From Oceanisphaera profunda (GTDB lineage: Bacteria; Pseudomonadota; Gammaproteobacteria; Enterobacterales; Aeromonadaceae), in NCBI RefSeq assembly GCF_002157895.1, contig NZ_CP021377.1, positions 2,728,001 to 2,792,000 of the forward strand: DNA of 64,000 nt, read 5' to 3'. The position numbers and the translations under genes were made by a program. Below, in pieces: positions 45,536 through 58,457 of the stretch. The notes under the pieces were generated by a model. It was not told the DNA's origin, made no database searches, and worked only from the letters and a program-made list of their open reading frames with translations. Positions within the stretch are counted from its first letter, which is position 1. Each line of letters starts with the position of its first letter.

Positions 45536-46405
45536 TTATTTTTTCTGCGCTATGGCACTGATTAAGGGCGATTGATTGCAACCTTTAGCTACAAACCCCG
45601 ACATTCCCTGCGGAGCCTTGGCCAGTACTTCTTCAGCCGTTTGCTGGCTGTCAAAACTGGCGAAGATACAGGCACCCGTGCCCGTCATTCTTGACGGCGC
45701 ATATTCTACCAACCAGCTAAGGAGCTTGGCAACCTCGGGGTGACGCTTTTTAACCAGTGGCTCGCAATCATTGCGCCAGCTTGCGCTTAACCACTGCGAC
45801 AAGGTTAGCACAGGGCTATTGCGAATAAGCTCAGGGTCTTGAAAAATATCAGCGGTGGCCACGGACACATTTGGGCACAAAACAACATACCAGGGCTCGG
45901 CGGGTGAGACCGGCGTTAATTGCTCGCCCACGCCTTCGGCAAAGGCGGCGGCTCCGCGTACAAACACTGGCACATCGGCACCTAAGCGCAACCCTAAAAT
46001 AGCCAGTTCATCGATACTTAACCCTAGCTGCCACAGCTGATTCAGTGCCAGCAAAGTGGTAGCCGCATCACTGGAGCCGCCACCGAGTCCGCCACCCATG
46101 GGCAAGCGCTTAGTTAGCTCAATGTGCGCGCCTTGGCCACAACCGGTGTGCGCTTGCAGCAGGCGAGCCGCCTTGATAATCAAGTTTTGCTCAGGCGCTA
46201 CCTTACTTATTGCGGAAGAGGTTATCTCGCAAGAGGCGAGTGCATTGGTCAGCTTAAGCTCGCCCTCGGGCGCTAGGTTAAACCTAAGGGTGTCGCCATA
46301 ATCCACGAACTGAAACAGCGTTTGCAGATTGTGATAACCATCGTCCCGGCGACCGGTAATGGTTAAAAATAAATTCAATTTAGCTGGCGCCGGTAGCAAT
46401 AGCAT
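45536..46405 (-). CDS. ispE: 4-diphosphocytidyl-2-C-methyl-D-erythritol kinase
   Basis: A 289-residue GHMP kinase of the MEP isoprenoid pathway. [25 protein letters not shown] is the N-terminal substrate site and [21 protein letters not shown] the ATP-binding glycine loop. It follows lolB, but a 400-base repeat array is inserted between the two, and it precedes prs. Confidence 0.96.
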   Translation of the reverse strand: MLLLPAPAKLNLFLTITGRRDDGYHNLQTLFQFVDYGDTLRFNLAPEGELKLTNALASCEITSSAISKVAPEQNLIIKAARLLQAHTGCGQGAHIELTKRLPMGGGLGGGSSDAATTLLALNQLWQLGLSIDELAILGLRLGADVPVFVRGAAAFAEGVGEQLTPVSPAEPWYVVLCPNVSVATADIFQDPELIRNSPVLTLSQWLSASWRNDCEPLVKKRHPEVAKLLSWLVEYAPSRMTGTGACIFASFDSQQTAEEVLAKAPQGMSGFVAKGCNQSPLISAIAQKK

Positions 46406-46487
46406 TTTCAGCTCTCTTATCAGTAGGCATAAAACACCGCGCGGTGTTTTTTGTATAGTTTTGTTTTAGGCATTAAAAACCCAAAGC

Positions 46488-46890
46488 TAGATACCGGGGC
46501 GAGCCCGGTACGACGGCGTAGCAGGGTTTTTTCTCTCTTTGCCGTCATCCTGACGCACGTCAGGATCTTGTTTTAGGTCTTAAAAACCAAAGGCTAGATA
46601 CCGGGGCGAGCCCGGTACGACGGCGTAGCAGGGTCTTTTTTCTTTGCCGTCATCCTGACGCACGTCAGGATCTTGTTTTAGGCCTTAAAAACCCAAAGCT
46701 AGATACCGGGGCGAGCCCGGTACGACGGCGTAGCAGGGTCTTTTTTTCTTTGCCGTCATCCTGACGCACGTCAGGATCTTGTTTTAGGCCTTAAAAACCC
46801 AAATCTAGATACTGGGGCGAACCCGGTACGACGGCGTAGCAGGGTTTTTTCTCTCTTTGCCGTCATCCTGACGTACGTCAGGATCTAGAT
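46488..46890. repeat. Tandem array of four GCCGTCAT cloverleaf units
   Basis: GATACCGGGGCGAGCCCGGT recurs at about 46491, 46598, 46703 and 46809, giving units of 105-107 bases. Each unit also has GTACGACGGCGTAGCAGGG, GCCGTCATCCTGACG and GTCAGGATCTTG. Right-arm hairpins are almost the same in all units (loop GCGA), unlike those of other arrays. The array lies between lolB and ispE, genes normally co-transcribed. Followed at 46905 by repeated CACGCCT units. Confidence 0.9.
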
Positions 46891-46932
46891 TGAGTCTATT
46901 TTGCCTCACGCCTCACGCCTCACGCCTCACGC

Positions 46933-47508
46933 TTACTTAAATTCCCATTGGCTAATGGCCAAGCGCAGTTGAGTGTCGTTGTGCGTGAGGTTAAGGCGGC
47001 TTGGTAGCCAGAGGCCGTCGATTTGCGTGTAGCCTAAATATTGTAATTGCCAACCGTGAGCGCTGATGGTTCCGGGTCTTTGCTGGGCATCATAGGTGAC
47101 CTTGTCGCCAACGCCTGGCAGGCCTTTGATCCAGTAAGATAATTGCTCAACCGGTAAATCCCAGCCGGTTAGCTCTAGTACTAAATCTCGTGCATTACTG
47201 GCTTGATGAAGCTTTCCTTTACTGTCGGTCAGCTGCACATTTTGTCCGTTACGGCTTAAGTCAAAGACCCGCTTGCCAACCACGTTGGTGAGATTCATCC
47301 GGTAATCATTACTATTCTGACGCCAAAACAAGCTCAAACTGCCGCGTTCATCGGGAGTAATGATGCCGAGCTTGGCGGAAAGCTGCCAATTGTGCAGTTG
47401 TGACAAAGTATTTTGTTGGGCCTGCCAAGAGCCAGCCGGTGCTTGCTCAGCCTTGTAGGCACAGCCTGACAGCCATAATAGCGTCAACATTATCAGTAGA
47501 TTGCGCAC
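46933..47508 (-). CDS. lolB: Outer-membrane lipoprotein LolB
   Basis: A 191-residue lipoprotein receptor that accepts lipoproteins from LolA and inserts them in the outer membrane. Lipobox LWLSGCAYK places the acylated Cys at 16. NTLSQLHNWQLSAKLGI and DLPVEQLSYWIKGLPG are typical. It is divergent from hemA, as in E. coli. Confidence 0.95.
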   Translation of the reverse strand: MRNLLIMLTLLWLSGCAYKAEQAPAGSWQAQQNTLSQLHNWQLSAKLGIITPDERGSLSLFWRQNSNDYRMNLTNVVGKRVFDLSRNGQNVQLTDSKGKLHQASNARDLVLELTGWDLPVEQLSYWIKGLPGVGDKVTYDAQQRPGTISAHGWQLQYLGYTQIDGLWLPSRLNLTHNDTQLRLAISQWEFK

Positions 47509-47631
47509 GATTTATCCTCAGCAAAAAATGGGTGGCCAGTATAAGGGCAAGCGTCGCGCCTTTTAAAGCCCTACTGTTTCTCGTACAATACTCGGCTACT
47601 TGGAAGATGTAACGAGCCGCATACAATCCTC

Positions 47632-48891
47632 ATGAGCCTGTTGGTACTGGGTATTAATCATAAGACAGCATCCGTCGCACTGCGCGAGCGGGTCGCATTT
47701 GGTCCTGAAGTAGCCCCTAGGGCACTGCAGGAGCTGATGCGTACCCCAGGCGTGGGCGAGGCGGTGATCCTGTCTACTTGTAATCGCACGGAACTCTACT
47801 GCAGTTTAGGGCCGGAGGGCGATAGCCATCTGGTGCGCCTGTGGTTACAAGATTTTCATCAATTGGATGAAACCGAGCTCAACACTTGCCTATATCAATA
47901 CCACGGTGAAGAAGCGGTGCGTCACTTAATGCGCGTTGCTTGTGGCCTTGACTCTTTAGTGCTGGGCGAGCCGCAAATTTTGGGACAAATAAAACTGGCC
48001 TATAACCAGTCGCAAAAAGTGGGCAGCCTTAAAGGCACACTGGATCGCATGTTCCAAAAAACCTTCTCTGTGGCCAAACGCGTGCGCACTGAAACCGAAA
48101 TTGGTGCCAGTGCCGTGTCGGTGGCCTTTGCCGCCGTGAGTTTGGCCAAGCGTATCTTCTCGGATCTCAGCCACACCAAGGTGTTGCTGGTGGGTGCCGG
48201 CGAAACCATAGAGTTGGTAGCGCGGCATTTAAAAGAGCAGTCGGTCACGCAGATGATGGTGGCTAACCGCACGCTAGAGCGAGCGCAAACCTTGGCACAA
48301 GAATTTGATGCCCAAGTGATGACGCTGGAGCAAATTCCCGAATATTTGCCAAAGGCCGATATTGTGATCAGCTCTACCGCCAGCCCCTTGCCGATTATCG
48401 GTAAAGGCTTGGTGGAGCGCGCACTTAAAGCGCGCCGTCAGCAGCCGATTTTGTTTGTTGATATTGCCGTGCCCCGTGATATTGAGCCCGAAGTAGATGA
48501 GTTAAACGACGCTTATTTATATACGGTGGACGATCTGCAAGGCATTATTGAGCAGAATATGGCGACGCGCCAACAGGCGGCGGGCCAAGCTGAAGTGATC
48601 ATCATCGAAGAACGTGATCACTTTATGGCTTGGTATAGATCCCTTGAGTCGGTAAAGATGATCCAAGACTATCGCACCCACGCCGAGCAGCTGCAGCAAC
48701 AAGAGCTGATGTTGGCGTTGCAGGCATTGGCGCAAGGTAAAGACAGCCAACAAGTGGTGCAACGACTGGCCAGGCGCCTGACCAATAAATTGATCCACAC
48801 ACCGACTCAGGCACTTAACCAAGCCGGCAAAGACGGCAATCAAGATTTGCTGACCGTGCTTGCTCATAATTTGAAGCTTGGGCAACACTAA
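47632..48891 (+). CDS. hemA: Glutamyl-tRNA reductase
   Basis: A 419-residue NADPH enzyme making glutamate-1-semialdehyde from glutamyl-tRNA, the first committed step of tetrapyrrole synthesis. The catalytic Cys50 lies in [30 protein letters not shown] and [17 protein letters not shown] (NADPH site) follow. It heads the hemA-prfA-prmC-sirB1-kdsA block, which is collinear with E. coli except that sirB2 is missing. Confidence 0.97.
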   Translation: MSLLVLGINHKTASVALRERVAFGPEVAPRALQELMRTPGVGEAVILSTCNRTELYCSLGPEGDSHLVRLWLQDFHQLDETELNTCLYQYHGEEAVRHLMRVACGLDSLVLGEPQILGQIKLAYNQSQKVGSLKGTLDRMFQKTFSVAKRVRTETEIGASAVSVAFAAVSLAKRIFSDLSHTKVLLVGAGETIELVARHLKEQSVTQMMVANRTLERAQTLAQEFDAQVMTLEQIPEYLPKADIVISSTASPLPIIGKGLVERALKARRQQPILFVDIAVPRDIEPEVDELNDAYLYTVDDLQGIIEQNMATRQQAAGQAEVIIIEERDHFMAWYRSLESVKMIQDYRTHAEQLQQQELMLALQALAQGKDSQQVVQRLARRLTNKLIHTPTQALNQAGKDGNQDLLTVLAHNLKLGQH

Positions 48892-48944
48892 TCTTCGGCC
48901 AATACTAACTTTGGCTCACACTCATAGCCACTCGGCGAGATCTG

Positions 48945-50030
48945 ATGAATAAATCCATATTAAGAAAGCTGGAAGGCCTGCAAGAGCGTCACGAAGAGAT
49001 TCAAGCGCTGCTTAGTGAAGCTTCAGTGATCAACAATCAAGAACAGTATCGTGGGCTCACCAAAGAGTACGCGCAGCTAGAAGACATAGTGGGCTGTTAT
49101 GTGCGCTATTGTCAGGCAGAAGCAGACTTGGCCGCCGGTGAAGAAATGCTGGCAGAAGATGACGCCGAAATGAAGGCCATGGCCGAAGAAGAAATTGAGG
49201 CCGCCAAAGAAACCATTGAAGCGCTCAGCCATGAGCTGCAGATCTTGCTGTTGCCTAAAGATCCCAATGACGACAATAACTGCTTCTTAGAATTGCGCGC
49301 CGGTGCCGGTGGTGATGAAGCGGCAATTTTTGCTGGCGACTTGTATCGCATGTATACCAAATACGCGGAACAACAGCGTTGGCAGATAGAAGTGGTGAGC
49401 GTGCACGAAGGCGAGCACGGCGGCTTTAAAGAATTAATTGCCCACATTACGGGCACCGGCGTATACGGCAAACTCAAGTTTGAGTCTGGCGGTCACCGCG
49501 TACAACGGGTACCAGAAACCGAATCTCAGGGCCGCGTGCATACCTCTGCCTGTACGGTGGCCATTATGGCGGAAATTGCCGAAGCTGAAGCCATCACCAT
49601 TAATCCGTCGGAAATTCGCGTAGATACCTTTCGCGCCTCCGGTGCCGGTGGTCAGCACGTCAACAAAACCGACTCCGCGATTCGTATTACTCACTTACCC
49701 ACAGGGCTAGTGGTAGAGTGCCAAGATGGTCGCTCGCAGCATAAAAACCGCGCCCAGGCGATGAAGGTATTGACCTCGCGCTTAGCGCAGCGGGAAGAAG
49801 ATATTCGCCACGCCGCCGAGCAAGATGTGCGTCGTAACCTGTTGAGTACTGGCGATCGTTCGGATCGTATTCGTACCTATAACTATCCTCAGGGCCGAGT
49901 GTCTGATCACCGGATTAACTTAACATTGTATCGTTTACACGAAGTGTTGGAAGGTAATCTGGATATGCTGACTCAGCCTATTTTGCAAGAACACCAAGCG
50001 GATATGCTGGCAGCTTTGGCTGATTATTAA
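48945..50030 (+). CDS. prfA: Peptide chain release factor 1
   Basis: A 361-residue class I release factor reading UAA and UAG. The PxT-type codon tripeptide appears as [19 protein letters not shown], and GGQ in [15 protein letters not shown]. PrmC, encoded next, methylates the GGQ glutamine. Confidence 0.97.
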   Translation: MNKSILRKLEGLQERHEEIQALLSEASVINNQEQYRGLTKEYAQLEDIVGCYVRYCQAEADLAAGEEMLAEDDAEMKAMAEEEIEAAKETIEALSHELQILLLPKDPNDDNNCFLELRAGAGGDEAAIFAGDLYRMYTKYAEQQRWQIEVVSVHEGEHGGFKELIAHITGTGVYGKLKFESGGHRVQRVPETESQGRVHTSACTVAIMAEIAEAEAITINPSEIRVDTFRASGAGGQHVNKTDSAIRITHLPTGLVVECQDGRSQHKNRAQAMKVLTSRLAQREEDIRHAAEQDVRRNLLSTGDRSDRIRTYNYPQGRVSDHRINLTLYRLHEVLEGNLDMLTQPILQEHQADMLAALADY

Positions 50031-50069
50031 TGATACTGGTCGGTTACTAATGATACGGGCTTATTCCTC

Positions 50070-50904
50070 ATGACATTGGCCGAGTGGCGCCACTGGTTGC
50101 GTGAGCAGCTTAAAGCGGGTGATTCACCCAAGATAGATGCGGATGTGTTGCTCTGCCATGTGCTGGCCAAGCCGCGAAGCTTTATTCTGGCTTGGCCGGA
50201 ATATGTGCCTACAGCCACAGAGCAAGCTGCGTTGCGCTTGCTCTGTGCTCGCCGCCAAATGGGCGAGCCGATTGCTCACTTAACCGGTGAACGGGATTTT
50301 TGGTCCTTAACCCTTAAGGTGTCACCCGACACTTTGATCCCGCGCCCCGACACCGAAATCATCATAGAAGCGGCCTTAGCGCGCTTACCTAATGGCCCGG
50401 CAACTTTAGCTGATCTCGGTACGGGGACCGGGGCCATTGCTTTATCTCTTAAAAGTGAACGCCCCACAGACACCGTTTACGCCGTTGAATTTAATGCCAA
50501 TGCCGCGGCACTGGCACGCCTGAATAGCGAATGCTTGGGGCTGCCGATCACCGTACTGGAAGGTAGCTGGTTTGAGCCGTTAGTCGGGCTTAAATTCGAT
50601 ATGTTGTTGTCTAACCCGCCCTATATCGACGGCAGTGACCCCCATTTGCTGCAAGGCGATGTGCGTTTTGAGCCTGCGTCTGCTTTGATTGCCGCAGACG
50701 AAGGCATGGCCGACTTGCAGCATTTGATCAGCCAAGCGCCTGAGTATTTAAAGGCCAATGGCTGGTTATTGCTGGAGCACGGTTGGCAGCAGGGCGCTTT
50801 AGTACGCGAGTATTTTACAGAACTGGGGTTTAAGGCGGTGGAAACACTGCGCGATTATGGGGACAACGAGCGTATTACGTTGGCTCAGTGGCCCGGGAGG
50901 CAGC

Positions 50905-50912
<8 letters not shown>
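50070..50912 (+). CDS. prmC: Release factor glutamine methyltransferase
   Basis: A 280-residue SAM-dependent enzyme that methylates the GGQ Gln of RF1 and RF2. NPPY is at about 181-184 (LLSNPPYIDGSD), the SAM site is LADLGTGTGAIALSL, and VSPDTLIPRPDTE is a conserved lead-in. Its end overlaps the next gene by 8 bases. Confidence 0.97.
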
Positions 50913-52774
<1,862 letters not shown>

Positions 52775-52806
52775 TAGCGCCGAGCACCAAGCGCCCAGCT
52801 AAAAAT

Positions 52807-52838
52807 AAACCCCCGATTCTGCAAAGGCTCGGGGGTTT
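52807..52838 (+). terminator. Terminator downstream of kdsA
   Basis: AAACCCCCGA pairs with TCGGGGGTTT around a 12-base loop, followed by GTTTTT. It ends the hemA-kdsA block. Confidence 0.85.
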
Positions 52839-52845
52839 GTTTTTA

Positions 52846-53175
52846 GCCGTCATCCTGACGCACGTCAGGATCTCTGTTTTGGTTTTAAACCATCCAGCTA
52901 CGCTGGCCGGCGAATAAATGGCCGGACTACAAAACAAACCGTTTTTGTTTTTATGCCGTCATCCTGACGCACGTCAGGATCTCGGTTTGGTTTTGACCTT
53001 GTAGGCGGCAATTTATTCGCCGCGGTTTGCTGTTGGTTTTGGTGCTGTATTTTAAACCCTCCAGCTACGCTGGCCCGCCGAAGTCCTCTTTACCAAAGAG
53101 ACGGACGGCTACAAGTTCGAGAGTCTTTTGTAGGCGAACACTTGTTCTCGCATTACGCCGTGGCGTAAATCTTGT
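52846..53175. repeat. Repeat-filled gap between kdsA and fadE
   Basis: Contains GCCGTCAT half-copies at 52846-52875 and 52953-52984 (both with CCTGACGCACGTCAGG), and REP-like units with an ATTTATT loop: GGCGAATAAATGGCC near 52908 and GGCGGCAATTTATTCGCCG near 53006. A CCAGCTACGCTGG/GGCTACAAGTTC unit lies at 53058-53118. No gene was seen. Confidence 0.7.
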
Positions 53176-53218
53176 TGTACTACAAGTTCGTTTTTTTGCA
53201 GACAGACCCAAATAAAAA

Positions 53219-53238
53219 CCCCAAGCCTAGGCTTGGGG
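53219..53238 (-). terminator. Terminator downstream of fadE
   Basis: A perfect 20-bp palindrome CCCCAAGCCTAGGCTTGGGG flanked by A-run and T-run; about 30 bases beyond the fadE stop. Confidence 0.85.
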
Positions 53239-53269
53239 TTTTGTGCTTACCGGCTACTCATTAGGCGCA

Positions 53270-55762
53270 TCAGGGCTTGCTGGTGTTGAGTTTTACTTTG
53301 AGCTTATGGCTCGGCGCTGGCGGTTTATTCAACATATCATCGTTAAATAGCGCCTTGTTCACCACCAAATCGATGGGGGCGAAGTCGTCGACGTTAATGG
53401 TGCGCAGGCGGCTGACTTCGGCGCGAGCCAATAACTCGGCTTGCGCTTCAGTGATGATATCTGCACTCAGCGCCTCAGCACCTAAGGCGTCTAAGCCGGT
53501 GAAGGGGCGACGACCTAACACATCGACAATTTGGTTATAGATGGGCTCTGCTTGTTGGATGTCGATAAAGGCTTGCTCTAACATGCCGAGCGGATTGCCT
53601 TCTTCCACGGTTAAATATAAGCCGTCGGCCAGTGCGTCACGAGCCGGGCCTGAGGTTTGCAATGCGCGAGCCACCTTTCTATCCAATCGGTCTGAAGGGC
53701 GAACTAAGGTGGTGCCCCACGGCAGAATAATGGCCTCCATTAGCTTACCAATAACAGGAGAGGGGAAGTTTTCTAATAGCTCCACTACGGCAGTTTGTGC
53801 CTGATATAAGCCATCTTGGCAAGCCCAGTGCACAAAGGGCAATAGCGCCTCAGGTCGACCATCATCGTTAAAGCGTTTTAGGGTGGCGGACACCAAATAC
53901 AGCTGGCTGAGCACATCGCCTAAACGCGCGGATAAACGCTCGCGGCGCTTGAGCTCGCCGCCCAGTGTGGCCATGGCTACGTCTGACAACAGGCTTAAGT
54001 TGGCGCTAAGCCGATTCATTTGGCGATAGTAGGGCGTGGTCGCGTCATTGAACGGCGTGTTACTAAAGCGGGCATTGGTTAGGCCGAACCAGAAGCTGCG
54101 CACCGTATTGCTGATGGCAAAGCCAATATGGCCAAACACCGCCGCATCAAACTGGCTGAGTGCTTGTTGCGCATCCGGCTCTTGTACCGAGAGCATTTCA
54201 CTCAACACATACGGATGACAACGAATCGCCCCTTGGCCGTAGATAATCATGGAGCGGGTGAGGATATTGGCGCCTTCTACGGTAATGGCGATGGGCGCGC
54301 CTTGGTAACCGCGGGCCAAGTAGTTATTGGGGCCTAAACAAATGCCTTTGCCGCCGTGAATATCCATGGCGTCAATCAGGCAGTGCTGGCTGCGGTGAGT
54401 CAGGTGATATTTAACGATGGCCGAAATCACTGAGGGCTTTTCGCCGAGATCGATGCCGGTTACGGTTAACATGCTGGCCGCATCCGACAAATAAGCATTA
54501 CCACCTAAGCGGGCTAATGGCTCTTCGATGCCTTCCATCTTGCCAATCGGAATTCGGAACTGGCGACGTATGCGGCTGTAAGCACCGGATGCCAAGGCCG
54601 AAATGCGCGAGCCAGCAGTACCAGTAGAGGGCAGAGTAATACCGCGCCCCACCGACAAGCACTCGGTTAACATGCGCCAGCCTTGGCCGGCCATGTCAGG
54701 CCCACCGATAATAAAGCTCAGCGGCACAAATACGTCTTTGCCCTGAGTGGGGCCATTTTGAAAAGGTACGTTTAGCGGGAAATGCCGACGACCAATAGTA
54801 ATGCCGGGCAGGTCGGTGGGGATGAGCGCACAAGTAATGCCTAAATGAGGTTTATCGCCTAGCAGGCCATCTGGATCTTGTAGTTTAAAGGCCAAACCTA
54901 ATACGGTGGCGATGGGGGCCAGCGTAATATAGCGTTTGTTCCAAGTGAGGCGCATGCCTAACACTTGCTCGCCTTGCCAGTCGCCTAAGGTGACGATACC
55001 GACATCGGGAATGGCACCGGCATCGGAACCCGCTTCTGGACCGGTGAGGGCGAAACAGGGAATTTCATCACCATTGGCTAAGCGCGGTAAGTAGTAATCT
55101 TTTTGCTCAGTGGTGCCGTAGTGCTGCAGCAGTTCGCCTGGGCCTAAAGAGTTCGGCACGCCTACGGTAGAGGCCAGCACTGCACTGGTGCCACACAGTT
55201 TTTGTAACACGCGAGATTGCGCAAACGCTGAGAACTCTAAGCCGCCATACTGCTTTTTAATGATCATGGCGAAAAACTTATGCTCTTTTAAATAGGCCCA
55301 CACCTCAGGAGATAAGTCGGCCAACTCGTGGGTCACTTCCCAGTCGTTGGTCATGCGACACACCTCATTCACAGGCCCATCCATAAAGGCTTGTTCTTCG
55401 GCGCTCAGTTGCGGTTTTGGGTAGCTATGCAGCGTCTCCCAATGGGGCTTACCGCCAAACAACTCGGCATCCCACCACGTGGTGCCGGCTTCAATGGCCT
55501 CCCGCTCAGTGGTGGACATTTCTGGCATCAGGCCTTTATAGACCTTAAACATGGGGGCACTGAGTAAACTGGTGCGCAGCGGTAACAAGTTTAATACGCC
55601 CGCCACCACGGCGAACACCAGCCAGCCCGTGGGGCCAACATCGCCCCATGAGGTGCCCGCGACTAAAATAATGGCTGTGACCAAGGTAAAACGACGCAAA
55701 GAAGCGCGGCGATACGCCAACACTCCCCAAGCAAGCAAGAGCAGTAGTAGGGTAATCATCAA
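53270..55762 (-). CDS. fadE: Acyl-CoA dehydrogenase FadE
   Basis: An 830-residue FAD enzyme for the first oxidation step of fatty-acid beta-oxidation. Two hydrophobic N-terminal segments precede the dehydrogenase core ([65 protein letters not shown]) and a C-terminal DUF1974-type extension, as in E. coli FadE (about 814 residues). It is divergent from gmhA as in E. coli. A FadR-like site lies 72-88 bases upstream. Confidence 0.96.
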   Translation of the reverse strand: MMITLLLLLLAWGVLAYRRASLRRFTLVTAIILVAGTSWGDVGPTGWLVFAVVAGVLNLLPLRTSLLSAPMFKVYKGLMPEMSTTEREAIEAGTTWWDAELFGGKPHWETLHSYPKPQLSAEEQAFMDGPVNEVCRMTNDWEVTHELADLSPEVWAYLKEHKFFAMIIKKQYGGLEFSAFAQSRVLQKLCGTSAVLASTVGVPNSLGPGELLQHYGTTEQKDYYLPRLANGDEIPCFALTGPEAGSDAGAIPDVGIVTLGDWQGEQVLGMRLTWNKRYITLAPIATVLGLAFKLQDPDGLLGDKPHLGITCALIPTDLPGITIGRRHFPLNVPFQNGPTQGKDVFVPLSFIIGGPDMAGQGWRMLTECLSVGRGITLPSTGTAGSRISALASGAYSRIRRQFRIPIGKMEGIEEPLARLGGNAYLSDAASMLTVTGIDLGEKPSVISAIVKYHLTHRSQHCLIDAMDIHGGKGICLGPNNYLARGYQGAPIAITVEGANILTRSMIIYGQGAIRCHPYVLSEMLSVQEPDAQQALSQFDAAVFGHIGFAISNTVRSFWFGLTNARFSNTPFNDATTPYYRQMNRLSANLSLLSDVAMATLGGELKRRERLSARLGDVLSQLYLVSATLKRFNDDGRPEALLPFVHWACQDGLYQAQTAVVELLENFPSPVIGKLMEAIILPWGTTLVRPSDRLDRKVARALQTSGPARDALADGLYLTVEEGNPLGMLEQAFIDIQQAEPIYNQIVDVLGRRPFTGLDALGAEALSADIITEAQAELLARAEVSRLRTINVDDFAPIDLVVNKALFNDDMLNKPPAPSHKLKVKLNTSKP

Positions 55763-55833
55763 TCACTCCTTAGGTTTTAAGGTCAGGGTTTTAAGATAAG
55801 GTCTGTAAGCGGTCTTTAAAATGTAGTAGGTCA

Positions 55834-55850
55834 GCGAGGTCTGACCTGTG
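55834..55850. promoter_or_regulatory. Putative FadR operator upstream of fadE
   Basis: GGTCTGACCTGT matches the FadR core GGTCnGACCTGT at every specified position; the outer bases of the 17-bp consensus fit less well. FadR represses beta-oxidation genes until long-chain acyl-CoA binds it. The location in the fadE upstream region supports the call. Confidence 0.55.
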
Positions 55851-55933
55851 CTTGTGTTAGTTGTAAAGTATACAAATGTTTAAATCAAGTAATGGAAACG
55901 TTAACTGCAGCGCCGAGCTTACTCGCGGCGCGA

Positions 55934-56066
55934 GAATGTTGAGTTTTGAATGCTTAATGTTGAATGGACCAAAAAATTGCCAAACAGGAACCGCTGCTAG
56001 TTCAAAGCTACGTTTGTAAAAAGTTGTTTTTTTCATTCAACATTAAAAATTAAGCATTCAACATTG
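55934..56066. repeat. TTCAACATT-type inverted repeat upstream of gmhA
   Basis: AATGTTGAGTTTTGAATGCT.. (55934 on) and CATTCAACATTAAAAATTAA.. (56035 on) are inverted arms built from TTCAACATT-like units. A related right arm is at 12431-12464. The rest of 55763-56145 holds the FadR-like site; no gene was seen. Confidence 0.55.
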
Positions 56067-56145
56067 CCCGTCATGGGCAGTGTCACTGGGCGCTTGGCGC
56101 AATGTATGCCAAAATGGGCTTTTATCGTGAGTGAGAGGCAATTTC

Positions 56146-56727
56146 ATGTATCAGGATCTGATCCGTAGCGAACTGACCGAAGCCAGCGAAGTGCTTAATC
56201 GCTTCTTAGCTGACGACACTAACCTGCAAGCCATCGAAAGCGCCGCCAAATTATTGGCCGAGCGCTTTAAAGCCGGTGGCAAAGTTTTGTCTTGTGGCAA
56301 CGGTGGCTCCCATTGCGATGCCATGCATTTTGCCGAAGAGCTGACCGGTCGCTATCGAGAGAATCGCCCGGGTTATCCGGCGATTGCTATTTCTGATCCT
56401 AGCCACCTGTCTTGTGTGGCTAATGACTTTGGCTTTGAATTCGTATTTTCTCGCTATTTAGAAGCGGTAGGCCAAAGCGGTGACGTGCTGCTCGGACTGT
56501 CGACCAGCGGCAATTCTAAGAACATTATCAACGCTATTGCTGCGGCTAAAGCCAAAGGCATTAAGGTGATTGCGCTAACCGGTAAAGACGGCGGTGAAAT
56601 GGCAGGGCTGGCGGACGTAGAAATTCGCGTGCCTCACTTTGGCTATGCCGACCGCATTCAAGAAGTGCACATCAAGATCATTCATATCATGATCCAATTA
56701 ATCGAAAAAGAAATGGAGCACGCGTAA
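56146..56727 (+). CDS. gmhA: Sedoheptulose 7-phosphate isomerase
   Basis: A 193-residue SIS-fold enzyme making D-glycero-D-manno-heptose 7-phosphate for the LPS inner core. [30 protein letters not shown] is diagnostic, and the C-terminus [27 protein letters not shown] matches E. coli GmhA (LpcA). The start [13 protein letters not shown] is five codons after an alternative ATG. Confidence 0.97.
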   Translation: MYQDLIRSELTEASEVLNRFLADDTNLQAIESAAKLLAERFKAGGKVLSCGNGGSHCDAMHFAEELTGRYRENRPGYPAIAISDPSHLSCVANDFGFEFVFSRYLEAVGQSGDVLLGLSTSGNSKNIINAIAAAKAKGIKVIALTGKDGGEMAGLADVEIRVPHFGYADRIQEVHIKIIHIMIQLIEKEMEHA

Positions 56728-56732
56728 AGCAT

Positions 56733-57524
56733 ATGTGTGAATTGCTAGGGATGAGCGCCAATGTGCCCACGGATATTTGTTTTAGCTTTACCGGCTTAAT
56801 ACAAAGAGGCGGGCGCACCGGACCCCATAAAGATGGCTGGGGCATTGTATTTTACGAGGGCAAGGGGCTACGTACTTTTAAAGATCCTAAGCCCTCTAGC
56901 CAATCGCGCATCGCCAAACTGGTGCAAGAATACCCCATTAAAAGCTGCTCGGTGATCAGCCATATTCGCCAAGCGAATCGTGGCGGCATAGCGCTGGAGA
57001 ATACCCATCCATTTACCCGCGAGCTATGGGGTCGCTATTGGACCTTTGCTCATAATGGCCAGCTGAGTGATTACAGTCATCTCACGATTGGTCGTCATAT
57101 TCCGGTCGGTGAAACCGACAGTGAATTGGCGTTTTGCTGGATTTTGGATGCCATGGAGCGCCAATATCCCACTAAGCCACAAGATGCATCGGCCATGAGC
57201 GAGATGTTTGAATATGTGGCTACCTTGTGTGATGAGCTGCGTGGTTTGGGAGTATTTAATATGCTGCTCACCGACGGCGAATACCTGATGACCTATTGCA
57301 CCAATAATCTGCATTGGTTAACACGCCGCGCGCCCTTTGGACCGGCACGTTTAATCGATGAAGACGTGGAAATAGACTTTCAAAAAGAAACCACGCCCAA
57401 CGACGTGGTCACAGTGATTGCCACCCAGCCGCTGACCCATGATGAGCCGTGGCAAAAAATGCAGCCCGGCGAGTTCAATCTGTTCTTACTCGGTGAGCGC
57501 ATCGCGGCCACGGATTTAACGTAG
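56733..57524 (+). CDS. yafJ: Class II glutamine amidotransferase YafJ
   Basis: A 263-residue Ntn-hydrolase-type glutamine amidotransferase. Cys2 (MCELLGMSANVP) would be the catalytic nucleophile after Met removal; RGGRTGPHKDGWG, HIRQANRG and FAHNGQLSDY are conserved. It begins 5 bases after gmhA, as in E. coli. No synthase domain is attached and the acceptor is unknown. Confidence 0.93.
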   Translation: MCELLGMSANVPTDICFSFTGLIQRGGRTGPHKDGWGIVFYEGKGLRTFKDPKPSSQSRIAKLVQEYPIKSCSVISHIRQANRGGIALENTHPFTRELWGRYWTFAHNGQLSDYSHLTIGRHIPVGETDSELAFCWILDAMERQYPTKPQDASAMSEMFEYVATLCDELRGLGVFNMLLTDGEYLMTYCTNNLHWLTRRAPFGPARLIDEDVEIDFQKETTPNDVVTVIATQPLTHDEPWQKMQPGEFNLFLLGERIAATDLT

Positions 57525-57731
57525 CGAGTGAAGCGTGAGGGATGAAGGGGACAAGCCAACAACAACGCCGAGATTGGCATATTGCAAGGATGTAGTCGCG
57601 CGTTTTAACCGCGAAAACCTGCCCCGTAGGTTCTGATGCACCCAGCTCAACCAAGAGCAGTGTTTATACGCTCGCTCGGCGCTTGGCGGCCTTACGCAAA
57701 CCTGTGCTCGGCTCACAATCAAGGATAACCG

Positions 57732-58283
57732 ATGAAAAAAACCAAGATCATTGCCTTCTCTGGCAGCTTACGGGCCGCCTCTTTTAATACCTTCGCCATA
57801 AAGGCGGCCCAGCAGCTGGCACCGGCAGGGTGCGAAATAGAGCTGATTAACTACGCCGATTTGCCTTTGTATAATCAGGATGAAGCGGATGTTGAGACTC
57901 CGGCTTTACTGCTAGCCATCGCCGAGAAAGTGCGCGCCGCCGACGGCATTTTATTTGCTACACCCGAATATAATTATTCGCTGCCGGGCGCTTTAAAGAA
58001 CCTCATTGACTGGTTATCGCGCCAAGCGCCGCAGCCTTTGGCAGGTAAACCGACGGCCATTATTAGCGCCAGCATGGGCATGTTAGGTGGTGCCCGGGTG
58101 CAATATCATTTACGCCAAATATTGGTGTGCTTAGATGTGCATGTGTTGAATAAGCCCGAGATCATGATTGGTCAAGCTCATGAAAAATTTGATGCTCAAG
58201 GTCAATTACTTGATGAGACCACAAACACGCTGATCGCCACGCAAATGCAGGCTTTATGCGCGTTTAGCCAGCAGTTGGATTAA
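57732..58283 (+). CDS. NAD(P)H-dependent FMN reductase, ChrR-like
   Basis: A 183-residue flavodoxin-fold oxidoreductase. The FMN-phosphate loop is SGSLRAASFNTFA (11-23) and the ring-binding motif FATPEYNYSLPGALKNLIDWLSR (near 77-99). Relatives reduce quinones, azo dyes or chromate. AAGGATAACC precedes the ATG. It stands alone. Confidence 0.9.
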   Translation: MKKTKIIAFSGSLRAASFNTFAIKAAQQLAPAGCEIELINYADLPLYNQDEADVETPALLLAIAEKVRAADGILFATPEYNYSLPGALKNLIDWLSRQAPQPLAGKPTAIISASMGMLGGARVQYHLRQILVCLDVHVLNKPEIMIGQAHEKFDAQGQLLDETTNTLIATQMQALCAFSQQLD

Positions 58284-58315
58284 AGGCCCAAAGCTAAGAG
58301 ATTAAAGATCTTTTC

Positions 58316-58371
58316 GGCAACGGAACCCGCAGAGTACGCGGAAAAATTAAGCTGATATAAGAGCGAAAAGT
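58316..58371. repeat. ACGGAA/AAAAATTAAGCTGA dispersed repeat
   Basis: GGCAACGGAACCCGCAGAGT.. then GCGGAAAAATTAAGCTGATA.. closely matches 14112-14175, including the GGTAAGAGCA text that follows. One of several repeats filling 58284-58662, with no gene seen. Confidence 0.55.
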
Positions 58372-58457
58372 ACCAAGAGAGCTTATGGGTAAGAGCAAAC
58401 AAAGAAGTGAGAGGGGGGTAGGTGGCCTGTCTCTTCGACGAAGAGGACTTCACCCGG

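Noticed and set aside
46488-46890. Possible CRISPR array
   Set aside because: Units are about 106 bases, internally palindromic, with no short repeat plus unique spacers and no cas genes nearby.
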